From NCBI GenBank assembly GCA_017847885.1, contig JAGAUA010000062.1:1-35308 (forward strand): DNA of 35,308 nt. The letters run 5' to 3'. The DNA is from Oscillospiraceae bacterium (GTDB lineage: Bacteria; Bacillota; Clostridia; Oscillospirales; Ruminococcaceae). The notes below the pieces were generated by a model. The model did no database searches and was not told the DNA's origin. It worked only from the letters and a program-made list of their open reading frames with translations. Shown piece by piece: positions 1 through 8,936 of the stretch. The position numbers and the translations under genes were made by a program. Every line of letters starts with the position of its first letter. Position 1 is the stretch's first letter.

Positions 1-474
1 TCCACACGCCGTCACCCCGAGACTTCCACTATCACCCACAGAAACAATATCCACGGGATTATCGGGCGTAGGCGTGCCGTCCTGCGTGGATTTGCCGTAT
101 AAATTCAGCCCGAGGATGGGATAATCAACAGCGTTGGTTAACGTGTATGATGGCTCGGCTGAAACTTCGCTTCCACCCCCTTTCTTACCCTTCCGAAAAG
201 GGTTATGCGCAGAAGATGTACCCATTACCTGCACATTACCATTACCTAACAGATAAAACCTGTCGCGGTCATATCCGTGCATGGTTCCGGAAGAACCCCC
301 GGCAGGAATGACGATAACCCCGTCCTTGCCCTCGGCGATGCCGCTGTTAATGGAAATCAGCACATCACCGTCGCCCTGGTTCTGCACCCAGAAATACGGG
401 TAATTGCGATTGAACTGTACCTCCAGCTCCGCGCCGTCAAGCGTAATAGTCTGTGTGTTTGTTTTTACTACCAT
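1..474 (-). CDS. tail-tip/baseplate structural protein (partial, cut by left edge)
   Basis: The first 158 codons of a larger protein are present; the frame is open to the window edge. The ATG at 474 is preceded by a strong TTAAGGAGGT ribosome site, 13 bases after the stop of the PKD/LRR tail gene. The N-terminal 80 residues look like a small beta-rich domain (TITLDGAELEVQF, then VIVIPAGGSSGTMHGY). After a short basic linker (FRKGKKGGG) comes a stretch with YPILGLNLYGKSTQDGTPTP and NPVDIVS, a pattern I associate with minor structural proteins at the tail tip of Firmicutes prophages. A role in the tail tip or host adhesion is inferred from position downstream of the tape measure and tail hub genes. 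No enzymatic motif is visible in the part present. Confidence 0.7.
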   Translation of the reverse strand, partial: MVVKTNTQTITLDGAELEVQFNRNYPYFWVQNQGDGDVLISINSGIAEGKDGVIVIPAGGSSGTMHGYDRDRFYLLGNGNVQVMGTSSAHNPFRKGKKGGGSEVSAEPSYTLTNAVDYPILGLNLYGKSTQDGTPTPDNPVDIVSVGDSGSLGVTACG

Positions 475-486
475 GAAAATACCTCC

Positions 487-1704
487 TTAATTTATTGACC
501 CGTCTGGGTGTGGATACAGCGAATAACAATTATAAAACGCGTTGCTGCCGAAGGTGCAGCCGTCAGCAACCTTGATAGTGTGCAGTGCATAGCAGTTATA
601 AAACGCATTACCCCCTATGCTTATGCAATTCGGGGCTTCAATGCTTTTCAAACCATAGCAATTGTAAAACGCGTTTGCTCCTATACTTGTGCAATTGGGC
701 AGTACCAATTTTCTTAGGCTATAACAGCCATAAAACGCATAATTCGCAATTGACTCTACGGCTGAGCAATCTACACCATTTTCTGTTAGACTATAACAAT
801 TAGCAAATTGATTAGCTTTCATTTGAGACATTTGTGTAATGGTGTTGATAAATTGTAGAGCATAATCGCTATTTGTCGGTGAATTATAAAATGCTTCTTG
901 AGCGTGAAACAACTCGCGCGGTATCTGTAAAAATTTTATATACCGAGGGCATCCAATAACATTCGCCGGATAATTATGCGTTGGTACAGCCGTCCCGACT
1001 TTTGCAAACACCGTTCTTGGCGCTCTTACGTTATCAAAACTTGTATTACCGTTATTGTTCACGTTTGTATCGGGTCCATAAAAACTTCCGCATTTTTCAT
1101 CAATTGTTACTGTTACAATATATAATCCTGTTTCGGTGTACCTGTGACAAAGTGAATTTTGTCCTGCATTCCAGCCGTTAACGCCCATAACCTCAGATTT
1201 TGCATCTTTTATTTTGCCACCTGGATGGCTACTTGTAGTTCCATCGCCCCAATCTATTGTATATGCCGGGTCACAGGTATCGCCGTCATCATCTTTATAG
1301 CCACCCAGAAGAAAATAAAAATGGCACTCTACTTTCGATGATTCTACCGGATTGTATATTCCATCGCTGTTCTTTTCATATTCGGTATAGTACACGCTGC
1401 CTTTTGCGTACGATAAATCCACAATGCGGATACCGTAAATTACCTGATTGGGTTTAGGTTCGGGCAACTGTTTCCAAATCTCCCAATCGGGGTCAGATTT
1501 GTAATCGCTATCACCCCCTCCCGGATCTAATTGAAAAAGCTCGTTGATTGCCCCTGCAACGTCTTGCGCCTTTGTGAGCAGGGGAGTTTTTGGGGATAGC
1601 TTCACCTCTGGCGCGTTCAGCAGGATAACGTCCTTGCCCTTAATTTGCACGCCCTCTTTATTCGTTTTCGTCTCGGTAGATGCTGATTCCGTTGTCTGTG
1701 CCAC
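487..1704 (-). CDS. tail adhesin-like protein with PKD-like and leucine-rich repeat domains
   Basis: This 405-residue protein starts at GTG (1704) behind AAAGGGGGCGG and overlaps the preceding tail gene by 47 bases. The N-terminal ~90 residues (GVQIKGKDVILLNAPEVKL, then AGAINELF) look like a virion-attachment module. Residues ~130-215 carry a PKD-like signature: YTIDWGDGTTS, then HRYTETGLYIVTVT. The C-terminal third holds at least four leucine-rich repeats of the BspA/LRR_5 kind, each containing a NAFYNCY or YAFYGCY core. Both domain types are known from surface-binding proteins, so a receptor-binding tail protein is the likeliest role. The repeats are also visible in the DNA as recurring TATAAAACGC blocks. 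The receptor and oligomer state cannot be read from sequence. Confidence 0.75.
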   Translation of the reverse strand: MAQTTESASTETKTNKEGVQIKGKDVILLNAPEVKLSPKTPLLTKAQDVAGAINELFQLDPGGGDSDYKSDPDWEIWKQLPEPKPNQVIYGIRIVDLSYAKGSVYYTEYEKNSDGIYNPVESSKVECHFYFLLGGYKDDDGDTCDPAYTIDWGDGTTSSHPGGKIKDAKSEVMGVNGWNAGQNSLCHRYTETGLYIVTVTIDEKCGSFYGPDTNVNNNGNTSFDNVRAPRTVFAKVGTAVPTHNYPANVIGCPRYIKFLQIPRELFHAQEAFYNSPTNSDYALQFINTITQMSQMKANQFANCYSLTENGVDCSAVESIANYAFYGCYSLRKLVLPNCTSIGANAFYNCYGLKSIEAPNCISIGGNAFYNCYALHTIKVADGCTFGSNAFYNCYSLYPHPDGSIN

Positions 1705-2770
1705 TTAATCCGCCCCCTTTATTCAAATTTTTAAAAACAATATCGCCGTTGGCATTGATAGCCGTGTTGCCGACATTCTTGCCTATACTCAGCTTGCGGC
1801 GTTCGATGTAATCATCATAATTCCACACCGCTTCGTCTTGCGGAGGTGCGCCGCCGCTGAAATATATCCCCGTGCTGTCGAAATCAAATGTCGTATCGGT
1901 TGCAAATAAATCCGCCGTTTCGCCGTCAATCCCGAGAACAATTCCCGTCAGCGTGCGAGGATAATCGCCCGTAATAACCGCCTTGTCGCACTGCCAAGCG
2001 GTGTATACATAGCCGTTTAACCGCTCCCAGACCGCCGCCGCAAGCGCTTCCGATGCGAATGGCGTGTCAATATCAATAGCAGTGCCGTATTCGCTCGTTT
2101 CATGACGGTACTCTTTTCCCGTGTCACTGTTGGTCATGACAAGGGCGGTTATTTTCAGCTCGCCGCGATAGTCAATTTCGCTGTACTGTTCGGGGAAGCA
2201 CGCGTCACCGTATGCACCAACGCCAAGGCAGGCAAGATACAGCTTGTCGCTCTCGCCGAGCGCCCACACGCCGCACATAGCCTCGGAAATCATCTCCAAA
2301 GCGCGGCGGCAAGTAATGTTTTCAAGCTGTTCCTGCTTCATTGTAATTAGGTCAATGCCTGTGCCCGATGTGGAATATCCGCCCGTAAATCCACATTGCG
2401 ATGTTATAAGGCTAAGCACATCCGCCGCGGCAATCGTGCCGTCCTCGGAGAAGATAACGCCGCTTATGTCAAGTTGTCTGTCCACCCGATACAATTTGTT
2501 ATAGCAGGTGAAATGGCAGACTTTTTTTGATACGCTTCGCTTCACAACGTAGTATTCGGGGGACGTATAATATTCGCATGAAAGCTGTACAATTGAATCC
2601 TCCATAAGCGCCTTGCTGTACACACCCATGTCATCGTAAAGGTCAAATTCAAATTGCCCCACGCACACCCCCGACGTACCCATACCGGGCACGGAATAGC
2701 TTGTGCGTAGATTGCCGAAGGGGAATGACGTCGACGCACCGTCAATCAGCAGTTCCCAGCTAAAGACCAC
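1658..2770 (-). CDS. tail hub / Tal-like tail protein
   Basis: About 370 residues, downstream of the tape measure and one small tail gene, where siphophages encode the tail hub. The frame stays open upstream to an ATG at 2896, but that start would overlap the previous gene by 137 bases. The GTG at 2770, giving VVFSWELLIDG, overlaps by only 11 bases and begins a sensible domain, so it is preferred, although its ribosome site is poor. The protein has a beta-rich first half (FPFGNLRTSYSVPGMGTSG; QFEFDLYDDMG), a helical middle (RRALEMISEAMCGVWALGESD) and a tail ending in IGKNVGNTAINANGDIVF. I recognise no peptidase motif. The hub assignment rests mainly on gene order. Confidence 0.6.
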   Translation of the reverse strand: MVFSWELLIDGASTSFPFGNLRTSYSVPGMGTSGVCVGQFEFDLYDDMGVYSKALMEDSIVQLSCEYYTSPEYYVVKRSVSKKVCHFTCYNKLYRVDRQLDISGVIFSEDGTIAAADVLSLITSQCGFTGGYSTSGTGIDLITMKQEQLENITCRRALEMISEAMCGVWALGESDKLYLACLGVGAYGDACFPEQYSEIDYRGELKITALVMTNSDTGKEYRHETSEYGTAIDIDTPFASEALAAAVWERLNGYVYTAWQCDKAVITGDYPRTLTGIVLGIDGETADLFATDTTFDFDSTGIYFSGGAPPQDEAVWNYDDYIERRKLSIGKNVGNTAINANGDIVFKNLNKGGGLSGTDNGISIYRDENE

Positions 2771-3152
2771 CTCCGAAGGGGACGAATTTCGATTTGAGTG
2801 ATATAGAAATACCCCAATACAGACCGTCGGCAAGCTCGTACTCCACTTCGCCGCCCGTTTGTCCGCTGCGTACAAAATCTGCTTCCGTGGTATCATCGGC
2901 GTGAGGGTCGGAGAATTTAACCGTTATAAGATTATTATCTAGCGCGGCGGTCAGCTGCCGCATGAGTTTATCGGGTATGTCCGTCAAGTTTACGTTGATT
3001 TCATAGTGATACCCCAGGAGCCTTTCAACGCTGCCGCCGTCGAAGTTGGTAAACGACGTGCCGTTTTTCCATACCTTATGTACCCGATAGGTGTTGACCT
3101 CAACGTTTTCGCCCACGTCAACACCGCTAATGACCAAATTTATTGTACCCAT
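2760..3152 (-). CDS. small tail protein (distal-tail position), function unknown
   Basis: A 130-residue protein directly after the tape measure gene; its ATG overlaps the tape measure stop region. It begins GTINLVISGVDVGENVEVNTY and has alternating beta strands, with YHYEINVNLTDIPDKLMRQL and VKFSDPHADDTTEADFV in the middle and GLYWGISISLKSKFV at the end. Gene order in siphophages puts a distal tail (Dit) protein here, and the beta-rich pattern fits. It is shorter than a usual full-length Dit, so it may be only the N-terminal hub-ring domain or a different adaptor. Function is inferred from position only. Confidence 0.6.
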   Translation of the reverse strand: MGTINLVISGVDVGENVEVNTYRVHKVWKNGTSFTNFDGGSVERLLGYHYEINVNLTDIPDKLMRQLTAALDNNLITVKFSDPHADDTTEADFVRSGQTGGEVEYELADGLYWGISISLKSKFVPFGGGL

Positions 3153-6100
3153 TAGCCGCCCGACCTCCTTTTGTATTCTCCGTTATACTGCATTACTGCT
3201 TCCGCTATAACCCTGCCGTCAAGCACAATTTGTATAGGCTTGTTAATGCCCTCGATTAACCTGTCAATATCTGTGCTTCTGTTTGGTGTACCACTCTGAA
3301 TGGCAGGGGCTTCCTTGCTTACGGGTGCGGTGTACGCCGCATAGGAGTATTTCGCCGTTTCCGCCTGCACGGTAGCCTTGATTTCTGCCGCCATATTGGT
3401 ATTGCGGAAAAGCTCCTCGAATTCCTTAGCACGGTCCTCAAACTCCGACTTGAACGCGTCAATGTAGCCGTCTGCGGCGTCTGCACCGTTGTTGCTGATT
3501 GATTCGATAAACCCTTCCGCAAACTGCTCGGCGGCGGTTTGACCGTAATCCTTAGAGTTTGTCGCAAGGGCTTCAAGTTCAGCCGTCATGTTGTCGGATA
3601 TTTTCTTAGCCTCACCTTGATACAACTCAGAGGAAAGCTCGTCCGCAAGAGCCTGCTTCTCGTTGTACATCTTGTTTATCGCGGCAAACTCGGAGTCGGA
3701 CATTTTAGAGAGGTATTTCGCAAACTGTGCGCTGTCCTCGCTTCCGAGAGATGTTATCTCCGAAAGAAGCGCCTCGGAAGCACCCTGCTTTTTAAGCTCT
3801 TTTATATTCTTGTGGTATTCGCGCATCTTCTGAAGCTGCTTTTCGAGATTATTTACAGTGTATGTAGTAGTTTTCTTGCCGTTCTTCTCGGTAACGTCAA
3901 CGGAAAACAGGTCACCACCTACGGACATCAGCTTGTTGCGGTATGCCTGCCGCTTTTTCTCCAAGTCGTCATAGGCTTGCTGATACCTGCTAAGGATATC
4001 ATTTAATCCCTCATCGACTATTTTTTTCTGCTCATCGAGACGTTTTTCGGTAAGGGTTGTTTCATCATCGTAAATCTTTTTGTAGTACTCATGCGATTCT
4101 GCGCTGTATTCGGGATAATACTCGGATAAGAACTTCTTGCGGCGTTCCATAGCCTCTTCATCGGTGATAACACCCATTTGATTCAGACGGCCTATCTCGT
4201 CCCATTTATCCGCTATGACCTTCTGTTCTTCCTTAGCATTTTTCTCCGCAAGTTTTTTCTGCTCAGCGGCAAAATCATCGTCATACTTGCAAAGTTCCTC
4301 GTAATACTCCCAACGCTCTTTTGCGCTGGCGTCGCCGTACTGCTCCCAGATACGCTTCTTTTCGGCATACAGTTCCTGTTCCGAGCTGATAGCACCGACC
4401 GCGTAGTCGTGGTCTGCCTTTTCCCACTCCTCCTGCATCTTCTTAGCGTTTTCTTTCAGCTGTTCGGCAATTTCCTTGCTTGCGGCATCGGCTTCCGCCT
4501 TCTTTTTCTCAGCATATTCCCGATAATATTTACCCGGGTCGGACGATGCGGAAGGTGTGGGCTCTTCGCGCAAAGTATCTATTTTTTCGTCCAATGCTTC
4601 GATTTCGTCGGATACGTTCTTGTAAGATTCAAGAGCCTCGTCAAGTTCTGCTTTTGCGATGTCAAAGGCTGTGTTCATAAGAGGATTTGACCCATAAGCA
4701 TAACCATCAAATTTAGATATGTTTTGCTTTGCTTTCTCAAGGTTCTTTTCAGCGTCATGCTGTTTCTTGATTAATTCGGTATATTCTTCCTCATAAGCGT
4801 TCAGAGTAGCTTTACGCTTCAAAGCCTCTGTAACGCTGTCGATAGAGTCCGCAAGAGAATTATACGCCCCCGTCTGCTCGTCGATAAGCTGCGTACCCTC
4901 GGGCATATATTGCTGCAGCTCCATTGCGTATTCCTTCAACCGTTCTTCCTGCTCGGCGGTACGGTTTTTCACCTGGCGAAGTTCCTCGTACTTCTCCATT
5001 TTGTCTTTTATAACCGCAATTTCACCCTCAGAAGCGGCAATGTTATCCTCGGTGCTTTTCTTAAGCTCCTTGACATCGTTGTTGACGTCCTTTACTTTGT
5101 TATGTACGCTGTCAACGGTGTTGGCGTAGGTTATAAGCCCGACTGTAACCGCCGCAAGAGCAGAAGCCAGCAGCACATAGGGGTTAGCAGCAGCGGCGGC
5201 GTTCATGCCGTGCTGTGCGGTTTCAGCGGCTTTTGTAGCGGCGGTAAGCTTCTTAACAGTGGTAACCGCGGTCTGTATAGCCGTTCCTGCCTTCATAACG
5301 CCGTAGAACGTTCCGTAGGCGGTAACAAGGGAAATTATCGCCTCATGGTGTTCAAGGACAAAAGAGGTCGCAACGCCGAGTATTTCGCCTATATTTTCAA
5401 TGGTGCGCTCCGCCTGCGGAAGCTTGTCAATAACCGTTCCAACAACATCGTTAAGGTGGGGGAGAAGCTTCTCGCCCAAGGAAGCCGCAAGATTATCGAC
5501 CTGCAACTGCAGGATACGCTGCTGATTAGCATAGCTGTCTGAGGTCTTGGCAAAGTCGCCCTGCGCGTCTGCAGTAACAGACATAAGGTAGTTATATCTC
5601 AAAATTGCCTGCTCCGATTGGCTCATTTTATCGTAGGCTGTTTCTATGCCCTGCGAAAGAGCATACGCTTCGAGATTTGCAACTGACATATTAATACCAA
5701 GCTGCTTCAAAGGCTCGGTCTCGCCCGAAATACCTGCGCGGATCTTTTCAAAAGCTTCATCAACATTTAGGTTTCTGAAGCTTGCCATGTCACCAGATAA
5801 CCCTGTTAAGCTTGTTGACATTTCTAAAATAGCGTCATCGGCAAGCCCCATTGATTTCAGCATTGCGCCCATTGTACCGTTGTATTCCTGTGCGGCAAGT
5901 GAAGAAATGCCGAACGATTTCAATGCGGCATCGCTCCATGCATAGATTTTGCTTGCGTTGCTATCGAACGTGGTATCTACAACGTTCTGTACTTCCTGCA
6001 GGTCAGAGGCAAGGTCAACGCCCTTTTCGACGAAATCGCCGAAAGCATTTGCAAGCTTGTTAATACCCTCTCTGACATATTCGGAAAGGATATTCGCCTT

Positions 6101-6793
6101 GAGCAAATCGCCGAACGTAACCGTGCTGTTTCCTGCGCTGTCAATAGCGTCGCCGAGGTTTTCCATTTCGCGTGTGGTATCACGGAGATTGCCGTTATCG
6201 TCAAACATATCATTCTGCGCCGCGATAAGGTCACGCAAGGCAGCTTCGGTATCGAGGATTTCACGCCTGAACGCGTTGTATTGCTCAGTGCCGATTTCGC
6301 CATCGGCAAATTTTTGCGTAAATTCCTGCTCTACGGTTTTCAGTTCGTTAAGCTTGTCACGTGTTGCGGTAATCTGACCTCCGAGGGCTGCGAACTTCTG
6401 CCCGAGCAGTTCAACATTACCGGGATTGAGCTGTAAAGAGCGGTCGATAAGGCTCAGTTCATTTGAAAATTTCTTTATTTGGTCGTTAGCCGTGGTGAAT
6501 GTTTTAGAAAACAACGTAGCTATGCCGTTTTCCGCACCGTCAATGGCGATGTTCAGATTTTCAACTTCTTGGGTAACGTCAGATATTTCAGCAGCGGCGT
6601 TGTCCATGCTGGTCTGTATAGATGTGCCAAGGTCAACAGCGCTGTCAATTGATTTCTGCGCGGCTTCTTCGAGGTTATTTACGCTTTCTGTTACTTGCTC
6701 AGTGGCTTTGCTTGCCTTTTTTAAATTTTGCTCAAGCCCCGAGCTGTCGCCGGTTATTTCGACGCGTACTTCTCCGTCTGCCATCTTTATCAT
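3152..6793 (-). CDS. tail tape measure protein
   Basis: At 1213 residues this is the longest gene in the window and lies between the tail assembly gene and tail-tip genes, as expected for the protein that sets tail length. The ATG at 6793 overlaps the upstream stop as ATGA and follows GGAAAGGA; a second ATG three codons later is possible. The N-terminal part (LEQNLKKASKATEQVTESVN) and residues ~100-210 are helical coiled coil. Hydrophobic segments follow near residues 475-500 (EAIISLVTAYGTFYGVMKAG) and 530-560 (NPYVLLASALAAVTVGLIT), typical of TP901-type tape measures. The region from ~600 to 1100 is highly charged coiled coil rich in K, E and A. No lysozyme or peptidase domain was noticed. 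Confidence 0.95.
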   Translation of the reverse strand: MIKMADGEVRVEITGDSSGLEQNLKKASKATEQVTESVNNLEEAAQKSIDSAVDLGTSIQTSMDNAAAEISDVTQEVENLNIAIDGAENGIATLFSKTFTTANDQIKKFSNELSLIDRSLQLNPGNVELLGQKFAALGGQITATRDKLNELKTVEQEFTQKFADGEIGTEQYNAFRREILDTEAALRDLIAAQNDMFDDNGNLRDTTREMENLGDAIDSAGNSTVTFGDLLKANILSEYVREGINKLANAFGDFVEKGVDLASDLQEVQNVVDTTFDSNASKIYAWSDAALKSFGISSLAAQEYNGTMGAMLKSMGLADDAILEMSTSLTGLSGDMASFRNLNVDEAFEKIRAGISGETEPLKQLGINMSVANLEAYALSQGIETAYDKMSQSEQAILRYNYLMSVTADAQGDFAKTSDSYANQQRILQLQVDNLAASLGEKLLPHLNDVVGTVIDKLPQAERTIENIGEILGVATSFVLEHHEAIISLVTAYGTFYGVMKAGTAIQTAVTTVKKLTAATKAAETAQHGMNAAAAANPYVLLASALAAVTVGLITYANTVDSVHNKVKDVNNDVKELKKSTEDNIAASEGEIAVIKDKMEKYEELRQVKNRTAEQEERLKEYAMELQQYMPEGTQLIDEQTGAYNSLADSIDSVTEALKRKATLNAYEEEYTELIKKQHDAEKNLEKAKQNISKFDGYAYGSNPLMNTAFDIAKAELDEALESYKNVSDEIEALDEKIDTLREEPTPSASSDPGKYYREYAEKKKAEADAASKEIAEQLKENAKKMQEEWEKADHDYAVGAISSEQELYAEKKRIWEQYGDASAKERWEYYEELCKYDDDFAAEQKKLAEKNAKEEQKVIADKWDEIGRLNQMGVITDEEAMERRKKFLSEYYPEYSAESHEYYKKIYDDETTLTEKRLDEQKKIVDEGLNDILSRYQQAYDDLEKKRQAYRNKLMSVGGDLFSVDVTEKNGKKTTTYTVNNLEKQLQKMREYHKNIKELKKQGASEALLSEITSLGSEDSAQFAKYLSKMSDSEFAAINKMYNEKQALADELSSELYQGEAKKISDNMTAELEALATNSKDYGQTAAEQFAEGFIESISNNGADAADGYIDAFKSEFEDRAKEFEELFRNTNMAAEIKATVQAETAKYSYAAYTAPVSKEAPAIQSGTPNRSTDIDRLIEGINKPIQIVLDGRVIAEAVMQYNGEYKRRSGG

Positions 6794-7419
6794 TCCTTTC
6801 CTTCCGCAAGCCTTCTGACCTCTTCATAACGCTGCTGTAATTTCCGCTTGAAGTTTTCGTTACGGTCTTCAAGTGAAGCAAACTTCTGCATTTTCTGCGT
6901 ATTCAGCGCAAAACGCTCTTGAAGTTTCTTTATCCGCGCTTTTTCGTCCTTGCTTTTTATCTTGGAAACGTCCGTACCGCGGTACTGCATTATTTTCACA
7001 AACTCGGTATCCTCGGTGAGCCCCATAAACTTCGCACGGAATTCCCACCAGTGCATATCGGCAGTAATAAGGTTGTCGCCGTACTGCTGCATAAACGCCG
7101 CGTAAATGTAATCGGCGTCCTCGCCGTAATCGTAATAACGCTTTCTGCTTCCGCCGCCCGTGACGGGCTTGGGCTCGTTTCCGCAGCGGTAATACCAAAG
7201 TACCCCGTCAACTATCTGCTGGGCGCTTGCACGGGGCATATCTATAAAAAGTGCCGATACGGTTTCGGACAAAATCCGCGGAAAAGCAGGCTTGTCCGAC
7301 ATATCGGCATTACTTATTTTCGTTTCAAAATCCGCCATAATACGATAATCCGTATTTATGGCGTAAGCCACCCCGTCTATCGTGATAGCACGGGGCAGCT
7401 CAGCCGTAAATTTAATCAT
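6790..7419 (-). CDS. Gp15-family tail protein (tail assembly chaperone position)
   Basis: A 209-residue protein between the major tail and tape measure genes, linked to both by ATGA overlaps, so translation is probably coupled. It resembles the bacteriophage Gp15 family: AINTDYRIMADFETKI near the start, then VLWYYRCG, YDYGEDADYIYAAFMQQYG, MHWWEFRAKFMGL and VKIMQYRGTDVSKI. The C-terminus is a basic helix. In lambda-like phages this position holds the gpG/gpGT chaperones made by a frameshift. Here I see one gene and no obvious slippery site leading to a longer product. A chaperone role for the tape measure is therefore inferred from position. Confidence 0.85.
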   Translation of the reverse strand: MIKFTAELPRAITIDGVAYAINTDYRIMADFETKISNADMSDKPAFPRILSETVSALFIDMPRASAQQIVDGVLWYYRCGNEPKPVTGGGSRKRYYDYGEDADYIYAAFMQQYGDNLITADMHWWEFRAKFMGLTEDTEFVKIMQYRGTDVSKIKSKDEKARIKKLQERFALNTQKMQKFASLEDRNENFKRKLQQRYEEVRRLAEGKE

Positions 7420-8192
7420 GTTGTTTTAGCCACCTTGATTGTGTATACAGTTGGTGAAGTATCTCCGTTTGTAACAACAATTGTAACCATATTATTTCCG
7501 GGACTCCATGTTATTGCACCTGTCTGTTCGGTTCCGTTCATAAGAATCGTAACGTCAGCATTTACGCTGTCCACAGCTGTTGCAGTAATTGTGTCGCTCT
7601 CATTAGCAGTTTCGGCTTCATAGTTAAGTACACGGGAATTAAATGCCGGGGAGAGGGTAAGTCCGCTGATAGAAGCAAGAAGAGTGTTTTTTGATTCTGA
7701 ACTGTAAGTGTACTCGGCAGGCGCTTCGCCGACCTTTGAAAGCTGAATGTCAATACCTGCGTTGTCACCGGAATTGCCGCTGCCGTCGGAGTTCACCGCA
7801 ACAGTAGCCTTGCCCTTTTCGCCCTTGCCCGTGAGCATATTGAAAAAGACGTAATTAACGATAACGGTCTGACCCGTGCCGTACTTGATGCGGTGAGAGA
7901 GCATGAAGTCCTGCGCCTCGTCGCCGATGTACATATCACCCGAAATACCGAACTGCCTCTGTGTGGCGGTCTTGGTACTGGACTTGCCCGACCTTACATA
8001 CTGCTTGTCCTTAGTCTCAGAGTTAAGCGAGGGGTCAACGCCCTCGATGCCTACCTGAACGACAGCGTAATCGTCGACCTCTGCATTCTGCTCCGCGGTA
8101 GTGTCAATTGCGAGTACCATATCGTCCGCGGTAACAAAACCTTCGAAGCTCGCGCTGGGGTTAATGTTTTCCATAAGTTCTGAAAGCTTCAT
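7416..8192 (-). CDS. major tail protein with C-terminal Ig-like (cadherin-like) domain
   Basis: A 258-residue tail tube subunit. Residues 1-165 form the tube domain (GFVTADDMVLAIDTTAEQ, DDYAVVQVGIEGVDPSLN, KTATQRQFGISGDMYIGDE, GTGQTVIVNYVFFNML). Residues ~172-258 are an added beta-sandwich: SISGLTLSPAFNSRVLNYEA, then DTITATAVD, ILMNGTEQTG and ITWSPGNNMVTIVVTNGD. This resembles the cadherin-like beta-sandwich family PF12733 and would project from the tail surface. A closely similar domain ends the major capsid protein of the same phage. The ATG follows AAAGGA, and the stop overlaps the Gp15 gene start. Confidence 0.88.
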   Translation of the reverse strand: MKLSELMENINPSASFEGFVTADDMVLAIDTTAEQNAEVDDYAVVQVGIEGVDPSLNSETKDKQYVRSGKSSTKTATQRQFGISGDMYIGDEAQDFMLSHRIKYGTGQTVIVNYVFFNMLTGKGEKGKATVAVNSDGSGNSGDNAGIDIQLSKVGEAPAEYTYSSESKNTLLASISGLTLSPAFNSRVLNYEAETANESDTITATAVDSVNADVTILMNGTEQTGAITWSPGNNMVTIVVTNGDTSPTVYTIKVAKTT

Positions 8193-8196
8193 AAAA

Positions 8197-8583
8197 TCAA
8201 TCCTTTCGTGGTTTGTAGTAATAATTTACGGAAAGTACACACGCATAAAACCATGTTTCACCGTCAACGCCTTTTGGCGCAGGCGGAGTTCCTACGGTTA
8301 TGCGGCGTATCTCCCATTCGTCCGTTTTGGGAAATGTACGGGGCTTTCTGTACGTCAGCAAATCGCATATCTTGCAGAGCTGCGAAGCAAGCGCTGCTTG
8401 GTCTGTGCCTTTTCCCTGAAGCTGAATGTTCATTGTGTACAGCCCCGAGCCGTCCATATACCGCTTTACCTCTTTGCCCCCCGCAAAGGACATCGCATAA
8501 TCGCAGGCAGGGGAGAGCAGCCCGATTTTGTTTATGCCGGCAATATCGGAAAGCATTTCGATTATTTCAACCTGTGCAGGCAT
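8197..8583 (-). CDS. Minor_capsid_3-type head-tail joining / tail terminator protein
   Basis: The frame opens at 8595, but the ATG at 8583 is preferred because GAGGTG sits four bases before it; the product is 128 residues. It reads MPAQVEIIEMLSDIAGINKI, and has a middle with YMDGSGLYTMNIQLQGKGTD and a C-terminus WFYACVLSVNYYYKPRKD. The size, the fold pattern and the position just before the major tail gene match the family called phage minor capsid protein 3, which acts as a tail terminator in SPP1/A118-like gene orders. No catalytic residues are expected. The family name is from recognition of pattern and order, not a search. Confidence 0.75.
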   Translation of the reverse strand: MPAQVEIIEMLSDIAGINKIGLLSPACDYAMSFAGGKEVKRYMDGSGLYTMNIQLQGKGTDQAALASQLCKICDLLTYRKPRTFPKTDEWEIRRITVGTPPAPKGVDGETWFYACVLSVNYYYKPRKD

Positions 8584-8591
8584 ATCGCACC

Positions 8592-8936
8592 TCATTTCAT
8601 TGCTTTTTTGAACGCCGCAGCATACACCTTATCCCACTCATCGCCGTGGACGTCTTTAGCCTTGTGGAACCACATCATTTGGGCGTTGGGGTTTTTGTCC
8701 GTGTTAGTATTTTCAAGGTAATACTGCTTCTGAGCATAGGGCGTGTCCCAGACGATTATGCCCTTTTCGATATCGGAGTTGTTTATCGCGCTGGCAATAA
8801 GCATTCCTTGGTCATGCTTGCAGTAATAATTGCTGTCGGCAAGTACCTGCTGGGACATTGCCGCAATCGCAAGCTCATTTGCCGCCTCGATATTATCCAT
8901 GATTTTCGGTATATCAAGATTAATCGTAACACTCAT
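8592..8936 (-). CDS. Minor_capsid_2-type head-tail joining protein
   Basis: A 114-residue protein between two other joining genes, overlapping the gene before it as ATGA and sharing its stop region with the next start. It has an N-terminal helix (NIEAANELAIAAMSQQVLAD), then IIVWDTPYAQKQYYLENT and MMWFHKAKDVHGDEWDKVYA. The WDTPYAQ...Y...W..AK...W pattern is that of phage minor capsid protein 2, equivalent to small HK97 gp10-like proteins that complete the head-tail interface. It probably acts in the virion neck rather than in the capsid shell. Confidence 0.8.
   Translation of the reverse strand: MSVTINLDIPKIMDNIEAANELAIAAMSQQVLADSNYYCKHDQGMLIASAINNSDIEKGIIVWDTPYAQKQYYLENTNTDKNPNAQMMWFHKAKDVHGDEWDKVYAAAFKKAMK

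Noticed and set aside
520..740. Possible diversity-generating retroelement target in the repeat region of the tail adhesin
   Set aside because: The repeats are leucine-rich, no C-type lectin fold is evident, and no reverse transcriptase or template repeat was found in the window.
2771..2896. A 42-codon upstream extension of the tail hub gene
   Set aside because: It lies entirely within the 3' end of the previous gene in another frame and reads like shadow sequence. The GTG at 2770 gives a sensible overlap.
4910..5542. A long plus-strand frame (210 residues) opposite the tape measure gene
   Set aside because: It is the antisense shadow of a strongly supported coding region, with leucine/glycine-rich odd composition and no ribosome site.
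6780..7430. A programmed frameshift for a gpG/gpGT-type chaperone pair
   Set aside because: No convincing slippery heptamer or second frame extending the Gp15 gene was found; the gene goes straight to its stop, which overlaps the tape measure start.
6919..7623. A 234-residue plus-strand frame opposite the Gp15 and tail genes
   Set aside because: It is antisense to two well-supported genes, and its composition is typical of a shadow frame.
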